NCBI GenBank assembly: GCA_024449915.1
Contig: JAMZAV010000296.1
Coordinates: 476,071 to 540,070 of the forward strand
DNA length: 64,000 nt
Reading direction: 5' to 3'
Origin: Sweltsa coloradensis
Lineage: Eukaryota > Arthropoda > Insecta > Plecoptera > Chloroperlidae
Shown here: positions 35,381-46,380 of the stretch, piece after piece
How the letters are laid out: each line of letters starts with the position of its first letter
How positions within the stretch are numbered: position 1 is the first letter of the stretch
Position numbers and translations under genes: made by a program
The notes under the pieces: generated by a model
What the model saw: only the letters and a program-made list of their open reading frames with translations
Databases searched by the model: none
Told to the model about the DNA's origin: nothing

Positions 35381-38300
35381 GTCTAACCTGTGCGCACAAT
35401 GAGATAACCAGTCTCTGCGCACCTCTCTGTGATATGAGTACTAGTATCCTCAAGCTTCCCATTAAATCTAAGCCCCGTTGAGCGGCGGGCTCTACCGCGC
35501 TGGCGCAAACCATTAACTCTGTAAACACGCGTATTAGTCATAATTTAACCTCCGATGAAAAGATGCGAAGCTTTTCTTTCAGCCCAGCTCAGATGAAAAG
35601 TGTTGTGTAAAGGAATGTGAAACAACTTGAACTTTCCAGGTTGCTGGATGCACTTTTCAAGTGTCTCGGTACTTCTTGCTAATTAGTTGCACATCTCGGT
35701 TGCTATCTGATGAAACATAACTTCGGCAGATTTTTTCTCTAAGTTTGAATGGTGGCAAAGTCTATTTCAATTTACAAGGTTAGGAAACTGAAGATAAATG
35801 TCTAATTAAATTTGTATCACGTTCATGTACAAAACGTAGAAAAACATTTCAATGTGTTTGTTGACAAAGGCTTGAACAATTTCGTGTATGAAGTCATCTA
35901 TACAAGTAATAAAGCAAGCTTTCATATTTCTGAATGTAAAATAAATAAATAACGATAAATATCTCAGGTATGTTTTTAAATCTTATTTTTATGGTGTGGT
36001 TTCATTACACAGTAATTGTTAGGAACTTGAATGAGATAAGTTTACCACGCAACTTTCTTAGATGTGGAATGTAGACTACCTTCCATTTATGATTTTGTAA
36101 TACATGCATTCGTTCTAAGCGTAAATTTAAATTGTAAATGCCTTAAATTAAAATTGTTCAAATTTGAATATATCCATACACATGTTACTAGAAAATGAGA
36201 TACTTGAACGTGTGGAAAATTCCAAATAATCAATTCCACCCACGTTTCGACTGATTAAAATGAACCTAATTGACATTGAGTATTTTTCAACTTTTCTGCT
36301 GGAAACAACGAAGCAAACCGTGACGTGGTTAGTGACGCACATCTTGATCGTTATGCAAATGATTTCCGTCCCACTCGTTCCGCCATATTGTATAACGACG
36401 CGTGTTGGTGTCGTATAGGCCGTGAGATGCAGATGACGTAATTGATCAAGCCCACTACATCACCCCTTCTAACGTACTCCTGACGGGTTGTCATGTCATA
36501 TAAGTTGCCTCGAGGAGCATATTATGTTCCGCCATCTCTCATCACTCTTCAGTCATCACTGATGAATATGAATATTAATGCTATCTTGTAATCGGATAAG
36601 CGTAGTATGTGAAGCGGAGGGATAAATTTGATAATCGACATTAAAAAATGGGTCGCTTAAATTGCTCTATAGTCTATACCGATCTCAAGGGTTATTCGAT
36701 CATGGGGTGTTTTCAGGGAACCTGCAGAATCTCTTGAGAAAGCAGACCTGATTTGGTGTTCGGCAAGTTCCTTGTCCATAAATCATTACATCTGAGAACA
36801 ACTTCGCATAAGTTATATTGAAGGACATCAGCTGTACTCTCCAATCATATAAGATTTTAATTTTTATCATAAATCTATCAGAAAATCCTAGTTATTTGGT
36901 AGTTTTGACCATTTTTTCGCAGATTCTAAATTCTAGAAAATAAAATTTATGTTTTGTTCTATAATCAATAAATTGAAAAGTTCTATGATAGATGCCTTCA
37001 TAATTAACTTTTACACAATTATGTAAAATAACAAATAGATGAGACTAAAACTGTCCGAGAAATTTGAATGAGCGGAAATTTGGCATGCCTGCTTCCTCTT
37101 AACTTATATACCCTCTGGAGAGCATTAAAAATAAGTTTCTAGTAAAATTAGCATTTTTACGAATTATTTTCTTTGTAACTTAGATCAAACGTCTGTGGAT
37201 GTAAAAACATTCCAGATTAATCAACAACACAAATAACAACAAACAGAAGAAATAAAAACCCGTTAAATTTAAAATGACATCCAGTCGAAAAACAAAGTTT
37301 TTTTGTGCCTAGAGTTTCAATTTTTGCCATCCTACCCAAGGTTTATTATTATAGAGTGGAAGTTTAATCTCATGAGAGATAGTAACCCTTTAATTGCGGT
37401 GTGTGTTCTGGCGGTACGAGTCACAGCGCACGCCATTTTTAATTATTCAACGTTTTTAATGTGACATGCGAAGAAAGAAGTAAACTCATAAACTCACATG
37501 CGATTCTGTTATTGTTCACATGGGCTAGTGTGGTGGTATTCAATTCTCCACTGGGGATAATGTGTAATTGTAATACTTTCGTTGCAATGAGAACTCCAAA
37601 CAGACACGCAAAATACAAAAGTGTACTTTCTATTCTAAAATAAAATGTTCAACATAATTATCATGTTCAATGTTCCTAAAAGACGGTCAAACCTTCATAT
37701 TTGGAGCTTAAATCCATTGCACTATTCTGCCATAATGTTGGTAGGGACTCTTTTGATGCATTATGGTTTATGTTTTATGTGAGTTTTATTATGGTTTTAT
37801 TTTGTTTTTGTCATGGCATCATATTCATGTTATTGTGGAATGGTGTGGTGTTTTGTAGTGTGATTACATATTTCACAACGATTTCGCAACTTCAGTTGCC
37901 AACATTTAATAAGGTTTATCTATATTCCGTACAGGTTCTACTAACACGCGCTACAGTTTACCTGACCTTATATAATGTGTATTTACCGCCCTCCCCTCCC
38001 ACGCAACTCACGTGGCATTGATTTACCGTTATTACGTGGCTACGTGGTTTAATGGCCCTTACTCATAACAATTACTACGTCAATGTTGCCATGGCATAAT
38101 GTTTTATTTTGACAGCGGTTAAACTGTCACACTTTCCTAGTGAATTAGAAGTGTCTGTATAGTAACCGGGATAAAATTACAGTTAAGTAAAGAAGCACCC
38201 ATTTTATTATTACTTTCTTTGTCCGTCTGCGTGTGTGTCACTTCTACCGATCTCTATTACGTGGATTGCGCAAGCTATAATACAACTTTGAAGGCGCCTA

Positions 38301-38500
38301 GGGCCAAAGCTTAGGCCTGATGGGCCTGACTAAGGTTATTTCATATGAGGCGGCCATGTTAGAGATGCTAACGGCGGCCATGTTGGTGGTCAAAACTTAC
38401 ATATTTACGGCAAACATGCGTATGTGCGTTTTATTTAGTTTCACAGTATAAGAAAACCCGCTAAATTTGTCCGCTTTCACTTCTCAACATCTGGCAGGTA
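35381..38500. other. No gene recognised
   Basis: AT-rich, with short frames only. An octamer ATGCAAAT lies near 36355 next to a locally GC-richer patch (36360-36480). This is too little to call a promoter. Confidence 0.4.
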
Positions 38501-38640
38501 TGCATCCTCTATCCAAGGATGATACGGAATGTTTTTGTTGACCTTGTAGGTATGGGGGGAGGAGCTGGCCCTTCATTAAGTTTTGAAATGTTTTACGTTT
38601 TAAAGAGGTAGGCTTACCCGGCACCTCCACCAAAAATATC
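38501..38640 (-). repeat. GTGCC-box dispersed repeat copy
   Basis: The plus strand reads CCAAGGATGATACGGAATGT, then GTTGACCTTGTAGG, and ends TACCCGGCACCTCCACCAAA at about 38613-38632. This is the inverted core order seen at 23115-23265, with more decay. Confidence 0.5.
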
Positions 38641-38836
38641 AACTTTTGGCGAATTATCTTATTTTAGTTTTCTTCTCCCTGTTTTGGGAACTACCGTACC
38701 CGTGTTTGCAGGAACCATAAATTTCTGCTTAGTATTAAGTACATTTAGCATTATTTTGCCGATTATTGTTACGTTTTAAGTGTTATTTTGCATTAAAATT
38801 ATAACAACTTTTTTAACTTCGATTTATTTCAAACCA

Positions 38837-39129
38837 CAAACTTTTAATTGTGTTTGTTACATAATAACAAGTGTGCGGTCTGTCGTGAACAGAATCCGCA
38901 GATAAACAAAACAATGCGCGCCTCGTCATCGAGTCTCAATGGCGGTCGCCATCCACATGGACACCGGGTATCGGACGGATTGATTCCAGATGAAAAAGAT
39001 CCTAGGGTAGAATGGTAAACTGTGCTGTAATGAATCGTGGTGCGATGCTCAGCGGAGCGGCAAGATCCCGGCGAGCACACACAGGCGACAAAGCTAGACC
39101 ATTGCGTAATGATCCAGGAACCAAGTGAA
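38837..39129 (+). repeat. Left arm of a 293-bp inverted repeat
   Basis: From CAAACTTTTAATTGTGTTTG to CAGGAACCAAGTGAA this segment is nearly identical to the reverse complement of 42699-42990. The arms are GC-rich compared with their surroundings. The minus strand of each arm is open for about 70-100 codons with no recognised domain. Confidence 0.9.
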
Positions 39130-39139
39130 GTGATAATTT

Positions 39140-39400
39140 TATGTGTGGCTCGTTGGTCTTGTGTGTGGCTCGTTAGTCTTGTTGTTAGCGTATCTGCTTC
39201 CAATGCAGAAGGTCCAGGGTTCAATTCCCGCCAAAGTTAGAAGTTTTTTAACTTCTGATTTGGACTTAAGTCCATCAGTTCGTGTCTTAGGAGTTTGTAA
39301 ACGGTGACTTTGGAGCCGTCCTAGCAACGAAGCACATAATAAATTCAGAGTTGTTCTGAATCGGCCTTGTTGATTCTGGCGTTGATGGGGGTTGACTGTC
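39140..39400 (+). mobile_element. tRNA-derived SINE
   Basis: CTGCTTCCAATGCAGAAGGT forms an anticodon-arm-like hairpin with loop TTCCAAT, and GGGTTCAATTCCC is a near-perfect B box and T arm. The head begins in a duplicated TGTGTGGCTCGTTNGTCTT (39142 and 39162). The tail reads AACTTCTGATTTGGACTTAA and then CGTCCTAGCAACGAAGCACA. The head matches the minus-strand copy at 22440-22690. Its 3' end is not defined. Confidence 0.65.
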
Positions 39401-40655
39401 CATACCACCGATTGCTATATTTCCTATTCAAAATATCGATCTTTGGTTGGTTATCGCTCACTTGTCGATTGCGTCGGGGCCTACAGGGTTGGCTTGGTCG
39501 CTTTGATTTACTGTCCCCCACTGAAAATCAGTTATATAACTGAGTGGGTAGACTCTAAATACAATTTATTTATTATTTATGTATTTAATGTTATTTTTAG
39601 AAGTCTTTTCAAATCAAGTCCAAAAATGTCACTCAACAAACGGTGTCTAGATAGAGATATTTTTTGTTAGGGGTGACTGTAAAAAGTAGATTAATCGACA
39701 ATTGTACAATTTCTTTGATGCAGCAGGCTTTTAAATTCCTTAACAAATAATGTAGGAAAAATCTATGTCAAGTAATAAAAAGCTAGCATGTAGGTCGCTA
39801 CACTAAACGGGGCCAAGTCAAAACGACTTATTAGCGTGATCACACATTCTTTGATGTTTTCGTTTCAGATTTCAGACAGCGATATTAATGATCTATACAA
39901 ACACGACATTGCATTCTTAATTTGTCCATACACATTTCACGTGCGACAGTTGATGGTTTTTATATTTAGAGGATTGAAGATTTGTATTTTCAAGCTAGTT
40001 CCATGGATCCAAAATAATTGAACGATCGAAGTGAAGATTTCAATTTGTTTACGCGTGCATTCGACTGCACTATTTGTATTAAATTTTCAAGGAACCTTCG
40101 CAACATCTCAACTAAGGCCCATCCATATTGCCCATGTAACATGTACCACGTGTCACCTACATTTACCACGTAGAATCCCAGCTCAATAAAACATTACGCC
40201 TGTACTTTAGGTCGACTCTAAATCGCATTTGCGAAGCCCTAGTTATTTTATGTGGATTCAATTAAACTTTGCTAATATGTCTCCATGTACATGTCTGTCT
40301 GTCAAGAGAATTATATTTCTCACTCTCGATACTTATCCATACATTGACTTGCGGTTAACCCAAACTGAAATATAAAGGTGTCTCAATAACTTGGAAAGAT
40401 CAGGAAAAATTGAAACTGCTGAGCAAAAATGCAGGAAAATGAACAACTAGTTTGGGAAAATGATTTCTGGACATCTGACGGGAAATATAAAAAAAAACTT
40501 TTTGCCAGAGAAAATCAAGGATAGTGTGGGTACCGTTACAGACTCTCGAAAATAGTCGAAATATTTTGAAAGAATAGGTTTCATTTTAGTAATTGTAGCC
40601 AGTTGAAGTACAACCTACAAATAAATGGTTAGTTCTAGGTTTACTGAAATTTAAT
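39401..40655. other. No gene recognised
   Basis: AT-rich. At about 40013-40045 TTGAACGATCGAAGTGAAGA and TTTCAATTTG resemble a decayed 5' tip of the Helentron-like family, but there is no matching 3' end. Confidence 0.4.
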
Positions 40656-40742
40656 TGGATGAGCGTGGCGAGCGTAGCGAGCGAAGCGAAGGTTCCATTC
40701 TACTACACTGGAGAAAAAATTCCGGAATGTTTTTTCTTTTTT

Positions 40743-40778
<36 letters not shown>

Positions 40779-41460
40779 TTTTTTTGTATTTTTGTCTGTT
40801 TGTCCACACGATTCCGGCTAAACCGATACTCCGATTGCGATGAAATTTTATGGAGGCCTTCGAAATCTCTGAACTTAGAACTGCCACGTTTTTGAGCGCA
40901 ATCGGAAAATTATTTTTCATCAAAATCGCAATTTTACGATTTTTTTTCGATTTTTAACAAAATTCTTCGATTTATAAGACCTACATGCTTTGTCCGATTG
41001 TAATAATTTTTTCACAAAACCTTTATTTTATGAGTTGATATATTCGTGTGAAATTTGAGCGTTATCGAAAGATAAATGTCTTTAAAAAATCGCAATTTTT
41101 CGACTTTTTTCGATTTTTTAAATTTCTTTGGCTTATAGCCCCTACATGCTTTATCCGATCGTAATGATTTTTTCACAGAACCTAAATTTCATGAATTTAA
41201 TATTCGTGTGAAATCTGAGCGCTATCAAATAATTATTTCTTATGAAAATTGCAATTTTATGATTTTTTCCTTTTTTAAAAAGTACGATTGATTAAAAAAT
41301 TAAAAATTAAAGTTATTTTTTTTTTATTTAATTTAATTTAAAAAATTCAACTAAGATATGATTCTTTCACAGAACAACAGAAAATCCGCATAACACATGG
41401 CAGCTCAATGCACCAATTACGCTCATCCAACAACGCGGCGGGACTTAAGCGTTTTCCTAG
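40656..41460 (+). mobile_element. Helentron-like HINE, family 2, copy G
   Basis: Starts T|TGGATGAGCGTGGCGAGCG and ends CGTTTTCCTAG|T, with subterminal CGCTCATCCA and AACGC...GCGTT. Its 5' body differs from family 1: GGTTCCATTCTACTACACTG, then a (TTTC)n tract at 40744-40780. Downstream parts are related to family 1 (CCGGCTAAACCGA, TTCGAAATCTCTGAACTTAG, TTTTACGATTTTTTTCGA). Three diverged internal units follow, each with a CTACATGCTTTRTCCGA-type block. Non-coding. Confidence 0.78.
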
Positions 41461-41873
41461 TTGTTACATAAGATTTAAATACTATTCACTTTGTGATTCA
41501 ATTGTTCAGAAAAAGCCAAAGAAATACCTTTTTAGTTTTTGTTGCGAACCCTGTATTAACTTTCCAATCTTCTTTACACAATTTTCCTCATTATCTTCGT
41601 CTACCATACCTCTCCATTATGCAATTGTCTCTATTAGTGCAATTGCATAGACGTTACGTCGAGCAAGCAATCAGGTAATCGAGCATGTCCGATATGTAAC
41701 TGTCTGGTCGTCTTCTCATAAATCATTTGCATTGTTTGTTAATCATGTCCACAATCACAGCAATAAACTCTTCTGAAGCGGCCGACCATCTCAAAAGGTA
41801 AATTACACATTTATATTATGTAACGAACTACTTTCCAAATCTTTGTCCCCAAAACTGAAATTCACCATGTTTG
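41461..41873. other. No gene recognised
   Basis: AT-rich spacer between transposon copies. Confidence 0.4.
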
Positions 41874-42497
41874 TTAAAGGGGCCATTATACTAACGAAAT
41901 AAAATACCACACAATCGATAGCATAATACTACACTTAAACGACCGTTTAAAAAATTATGTCTTGTAACTGTGATTTTACACATTTTTTAAAATGTTTTTG
42001 ATCCTGAAATTAAAAAAAATTGGCGTTTTGGGAAATTTCTTAAATCGGCTATAACTAATTCATTTTTGTTCCACATAGATGCTAGAGCATCGTACCAATC
42101 AAAAATGGCTCTTCATAGCATTGTGTCTTCTGTGCACAAATATACACTCAAACACGCAAAAATATACATTCCATAATCACACCCTTTCTTCGTTATCCAT
42201 ATATTTTGACCAAACCACTTGCCCAAATTACAAAACATTCACAGAAAAGGCTACCGAGTACGTCTATAATGGACAACATTCTTTTGTATCAAAATCCTAA
42301 GGTCACGGGGCATAAAGATCGTCCCCATATAATATATTATGGGAAGTTTTTTCCAAGTTGACCTAGCTCGAAAATTACAGAGTATGACAATTTTTTTAGT
42401 GTCATGGTGGACCCAATATTTTTTCTGCTATTTTCTTAATTTATAACTAGTTAGCCTTTATGATTTTTTTTATTTAAGCGGGTGAATACCCCTTTAA
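41874..42497. mobile_element. Possible MITE with TTAAAGGGG ends
   Basis: TTAAAGGGGCCATTATA on the left faces GGTGAATACCCCTTTAA on the right as short imperfect inverted ends, 624 bp apart. Only about nine terminal bases match well, so this is a weak call. Confidence 0.35.
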
Positions 42498-42698
42498 GTA
42501 TAAATAAAACTATTAACTTAAATTTAAAATTGCAATAATAAAGGTGAAATGAAAAAGTGAGTATTCATAACATACTACAACATGCAATTAACAATAGTTA
42601 TCCACCTTTAGTATGCTTCCCTTCTTAGCTTATTGCCAATTAAACCCCTAACATTTCGACGCGTCCGTGCGTATATACCCCAACCGCCTCCCGCCCCG

Positions 42699-42990
42699 TT
42701 CACTTGGTTCCTGGATCATTACGCAATGGTCTAGCTTTGTCGCCTGTGTGTGCTCGCCGGGATCTTGCCGCTCCGCTGAGCATCGCACCGCGATTCATTA
42801 CAGCACAGTTTACCATTCTACCTCGGATCTTTTTCATCTGGAATCAATCCGTCCGATACCCGGTGTCCATGTGGATAGCGACTGCCATTGAGACTCGATG
42901 ACGAGGCGCGCATTGTGTTGTTTATCTGTGGATTCTGTTCACGACAGACCGCACTCGTGTTATTATGTAACAAACACAATTAAAAGTTTG
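42699..42990 (-). repeat. Right arm of the 293-bp inverted repeat
   Basis: Reverse complement of 38837-39129 with a few substitutions (for example GGATAGCGACTGCCATTGAG here against the inverse of CTCAATGGCGGTCGCCATCC). The 3.6-kb spacer holds a SINE, Helentron-like copy G and a possible MITE. Confidence 0.9.
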
Positions 42991-43198
42991 TAAATATGAG
43001 ATAAAACGATATTGAAGCGAATGTGTGCACGCCGATAAACTTGGCCCAGTGCTTTAGAACGCGACTAAATGCATATGGCCTAACGTAACAAACTGTATAT
43101 TATTTGTTAATTTCTTTTCGACGTCATAAATTTCCTGAGAAACAAACATGTAGACGAAACTACAAGGTATAGTGCGGCCATGATTATTTTCTGTTATT

Positions 43199-43660
43199 GG
43201 ATGAGAGAAGCGTAGACTTCAATTCCACTTAGGGCCTACCCTGAGAAAAATAGCTCGTTTTTTCTCTCTTTCTGTTGTTCGCTCTCTACCGGTCAAACAG
43301 CATATGCGATCTTGATGAAAATTGGAGGGGACGTTCTAAATCTCTCAACTTAGATCTGCCAAGTTTTTGGGTGCAATCGATGAAATATTTCTAATGACTA
43401 TAGTACTTTTACAATTTTTATTTTACTTTTAATGCGATGTATTCGTGATATTTCGAACGCGACCGGGCAAACGGCTTCTTAGATCTTGATGAAAATTTAT
43501 GGGAACGTTTGAAATCACTGAACTTAAATAATATGTTTGATTTTAGGGACAATAAAAGAAATATTTCTCTTAAAAATCGTACTTTTAGGACAACGATATA
43601 ATCAACCATTAAAGCTCATCCATCAACGCGACTGGAAAACGCGTTAGCGAAGCGGCCTAG
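43199..43660 (+). mobile_element. Helentron-like HINE, family 1b, copy C
   Basis: Starts T|TGGATGAGAGAAGCGTAGAC and ends GCGAAGCGGCCTAG|T. The inverted GCTCATCCA near the 3' end is followed by AACGCG-ACTGGAAAA-CGCGTT, a 6-bp stem. This is a different 3' tip from copies A, B and F but the same architecture. It lacks the long poly-T tract. Confidence 0.72.
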
Positions 43661-44243
43661 TAATCCTACACTTTCATCATTATTGAACCCTGAAACAAAC
43701 TAGGTATATTGAAGTTAGCTTTGCTTCCTATCCTGGTTACTCCCGTAACCGTGGTTATCATAACAATCAACAAAAAAATAATGTTTTTTAAATCTAAATT
43801 ATTAGTTATTTTATTATAATCTTTAGATTAGTGGCTAAACATAATCAGAAAAATAAAATTGTACATTTAAAAATTGGGATGTACCAAAATGAATCGAGCT
43901 GAATACAGCCGAGTTAAGTTTTGTCTAGGAAATTTAGCGAGTTCTTTTGCTTTAATCCTCATTTACGTGTCAAGTTAATGGAAAGTAACGTATCAATAAG
44001 CGCAATTTCGGCGGCGTATGAAGAAAAAGCCTACAATATTAAGGTGATTACCTTTTTAGGAACGTTAAGGTTTTGCTTAGGTTAATAAGGAATTACTCCC
44101 TCTATGTGCGCTCTGATAAAATTAAGCATTACAAAATTGCCACATAAAATACAATTTTTTTCCCCCGAACGTTCTTGGTAATATCAGAACCAATGCTGAA
44201 CTAATTTTGTTGTGCGAGAACTGTTTTTGGTTAAAACTCTCAG
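43661..44243. other. No gene recognised
   Basis: AT-rich sequence with nothing supportable. Confidence 0.4.
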
Positions 44244-45542
44244 GCCCGGTATTTCAATGTCCAGTTAATCTGGCTAGTAGCTACTTGGCAGTTAAATTTA
44301 ACAACCACTTATAACTGCCAGTTACCATTTTTGTGTATTTCAATTACATTTTACTTGGCAGTCAGCTACTGAGGACCTCCCCCGAGCTGTGATTGGTTCA
44401 AGTGCTTCACATCATAACAGAGCCTATTTTACAGCCGGGTAAATGTGTAGTTTTGAATAGAATTGCCATTGCAAGGCTGTGAAACGAATATAGGTTATGT
44501 TTACCGTGTTTACTTTTCGTCTCGTGACAGTTGTCTAGGCCTAGGCTAGGCTACTCCCAAATTACCAATTATTATTAATTACAATGGACAAAGAATAGAA
44601 AAGACATCAAGAGTGATTTTTTCATCCATTAAATTTTCATACAAATCAACTCTTGGAAGAATGAAGTTATTTAGAAAAATAGCCTGCTGTAATAAAAAAG
44701 CATTGTATCTAAAACATGTTATGAAGTTTAGACCCTAGAATCAGATCTAAACTGTGAGGTAGGTAGAGTAGGTAAATAAAGAAACCCTGGCAAAGCTTGA
44801 AATCTAATTTATTTTACTGTACCTTTGACTGTAGGCTACCCTAGCAAGCCTTATGGCCTTATGTGGCATTAGGGCCTATGCCTAGCTACAAAGTAGGACT
44901 GGGGCCTAGGCCTTGGCCTAGACCTTATTAATATACTACTTGGACCCAGGGCTAGGCCTTTTGCTACGTGTGAAACTACAGTGTAGTCTAGGCCTAGATG
45001 TAGGACTAGGCCTAGGGGATAGGCCTAGTAGGCCAACTGGGACTGGGGCCTAGGCCTCATGAAATAGGTTTATGTCAAGTCTAGGTCAATTAATGGACAT
45101 GTATATAGGCCTAGGCCTACCTAGTGATTGAAGCCTGTCTGTTGTTGTCAGAAGGTACCAGACACTGTGTTATGATATGCAAAACCACATACAAAATTCT
45201 GTCATCCCAATAGGTAAAATTATCGATTCGTTGGCAAGATCCATTACGCCTTCTTGGCCGTTCAATAATAAAATTTACAGTCTTCTTCTTCATCAGAAAA
45301 TTTAAAAAGCACTACATCAACTGAACCAACATAACCTTAAACTCTACCAGCCGCCATCTTTATACACACATTTATCTGTCAGTTAAAGTTTAACCAGCAC
45401 CTCATCCACCAGTTAGTTTACTTGCCAGTTAGGACCCAATTTAACTTCCAGATAAGCTAACTGGCAGTGGAAATACACCAAATCCGACTTAACTGGCAGA
45501 TAAATTTACTTGCCACTTTAACTGGACATTGAAATACCGGGC
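44244..45542. mobile_element. 1.3-kb DNA transposon, superfamily unresolved
   Basis: Perfect 25-bp terminal inverted repeats beginning GCCCGGTATTTCAATGTCC lie at 44244 and 45542. Inverted similarity extends about 100 bp inward, with several copies of CTGCCAGTTA and TGTATTTC. The middle (about 44530-45125) is crowded with TAGGCCTA-type words. No transposase domain was recognised, so it is non-autonomous. Flanks are CTCAG on the left and AAGTTT on the right and show no obvious target duplication, which prevents a superfamily call. Confidence 0.85.
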
Positions 45543-46009
45543 AAGTTTCTTGAATTTTTATTTATTCATCTTGTTGATCATACATATTTTATTTTACTAT
45601 TTTTTATATTTTTAAGCTAATCAATGCTATACATGTATTATTTGGAAATTGAGGTGTTGACAAGAAGTCAACAACTTGTGAATGTAATACGAGTTTGGAC
45701 GGGATTTCCTAATTTCACGGAATTCTAGTAATAAACTATTAATGACGGCATAGAAACTTGCAGCACATGCGATCACTCAACACGTAAACGAAACAGATGT
45801 CGAGAACATGCAGTTCTTTTAAATCATGTAGTATTGAACTTGAACTGTTATAGATCAGTTGTATAGCCTATACAAACTATATTACTGTATAATAAATTAA
45901 TAGATTTATTAGATAGAAATCATATTCGTTTCTTTAATACATATACTGACGTTTTAGTTCTGGTGACCACAGAAATTAACAATATTGTACAGGCACGAGA
46001 ACAGGAGTC
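45543..46009. other. No gene recognised
   Basis: AT-rich spacer with nothing supportable. Confidence 0.4.
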
Positions 46010-46380
46010 AAACTAGAGGGAGCGAAGCTACTTATTAAGCAGATCGTCAAAGAAGAATACAACCATTTAATAATTCGCTGTGCTAGAAAGTTTTGGTGGA
46101 AGCGCCGGGTTAAGAAAAAACTAAACTTACTAAAATGTTCCTCGCGCGTTCTTGCATTTATTAATGGAGGTGGTGTAAGATATGAATTAATTTTCAAACT
46201 TTCTGGAAGAGAGGGCTTGACATTCCCCTACCTTTACCCCTAGGTTGACCATGAACATTCGATATCATCCTTGTTGAAGGGAAATGCCAACATAAAAAAC
46301 TCATGTCAATCGGACGTCGTGTTCGGTTTTTATCGTGAGACGTGACACACGCACAGACGGACGGACAGATAAGTGATGAT
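46010..46380 (+). repeat. GTGCC-box dispersed repeat copy
   Basis: CTAGAGGGAGCGAAGCTACT starts the copy. TTTTGGTGGAAGCGCCGGGT lies at about 46088. Then come CCCTAGGTTGACCATG, ATCATCCTTGTTGAAGGG, TTTTATCGTGAGACGTGACA and CGCACAGACGGACGGACAG. This is the fullest copy of the family in the window. The GGGAGCGAAGCT at its left is the inverse of the GAGCTTCGCTCCC that ends the 23115 copy, hinting at inverted ends. Confidence 0.65.

Noticed and set aside
36355..36480. Promoter with octamer ATGCAAAT
   Set aside because: A single 8-mer in AT-rich DNA with no adjacent exon is not enough.
39140..39240. Functional tRNA gene (anticodon-like CCA)
   Set aside because: The T arm is good, but the A-box region and acceptor stem do not close. 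A related copy with the same tail elsewhere indicates a SINE.
40013..40045. Tenth Helentron-like copy
   Set aside because: Only a diverged 5' tip is visible. No body or 3' end follows.
40651..40923. Lys- or Phe-rich frames at 40651-40923 on both strands
   Set aside because: They are translations of the (TTTC)n tract inside Helentron-like copy G.
38837..42990. Protein encoded by the inverted-repeat arms (frames with WIITQWSSFVACVCSPGSC)
   Set aside because: Both arms are open on the equivalent strand, but there is no recognised domain, the frame breaks outside the arm, and the arms behave as a dispersed repeat.
44240..45548. hAT or Harbinger assignment for the 1.3-kb transposon
   Set aside because: CAG next to the left end hints at hAT and the GC-rich tip hints at Harbinger, but no 8-bp or 3-bp target duplication matches on both sides.
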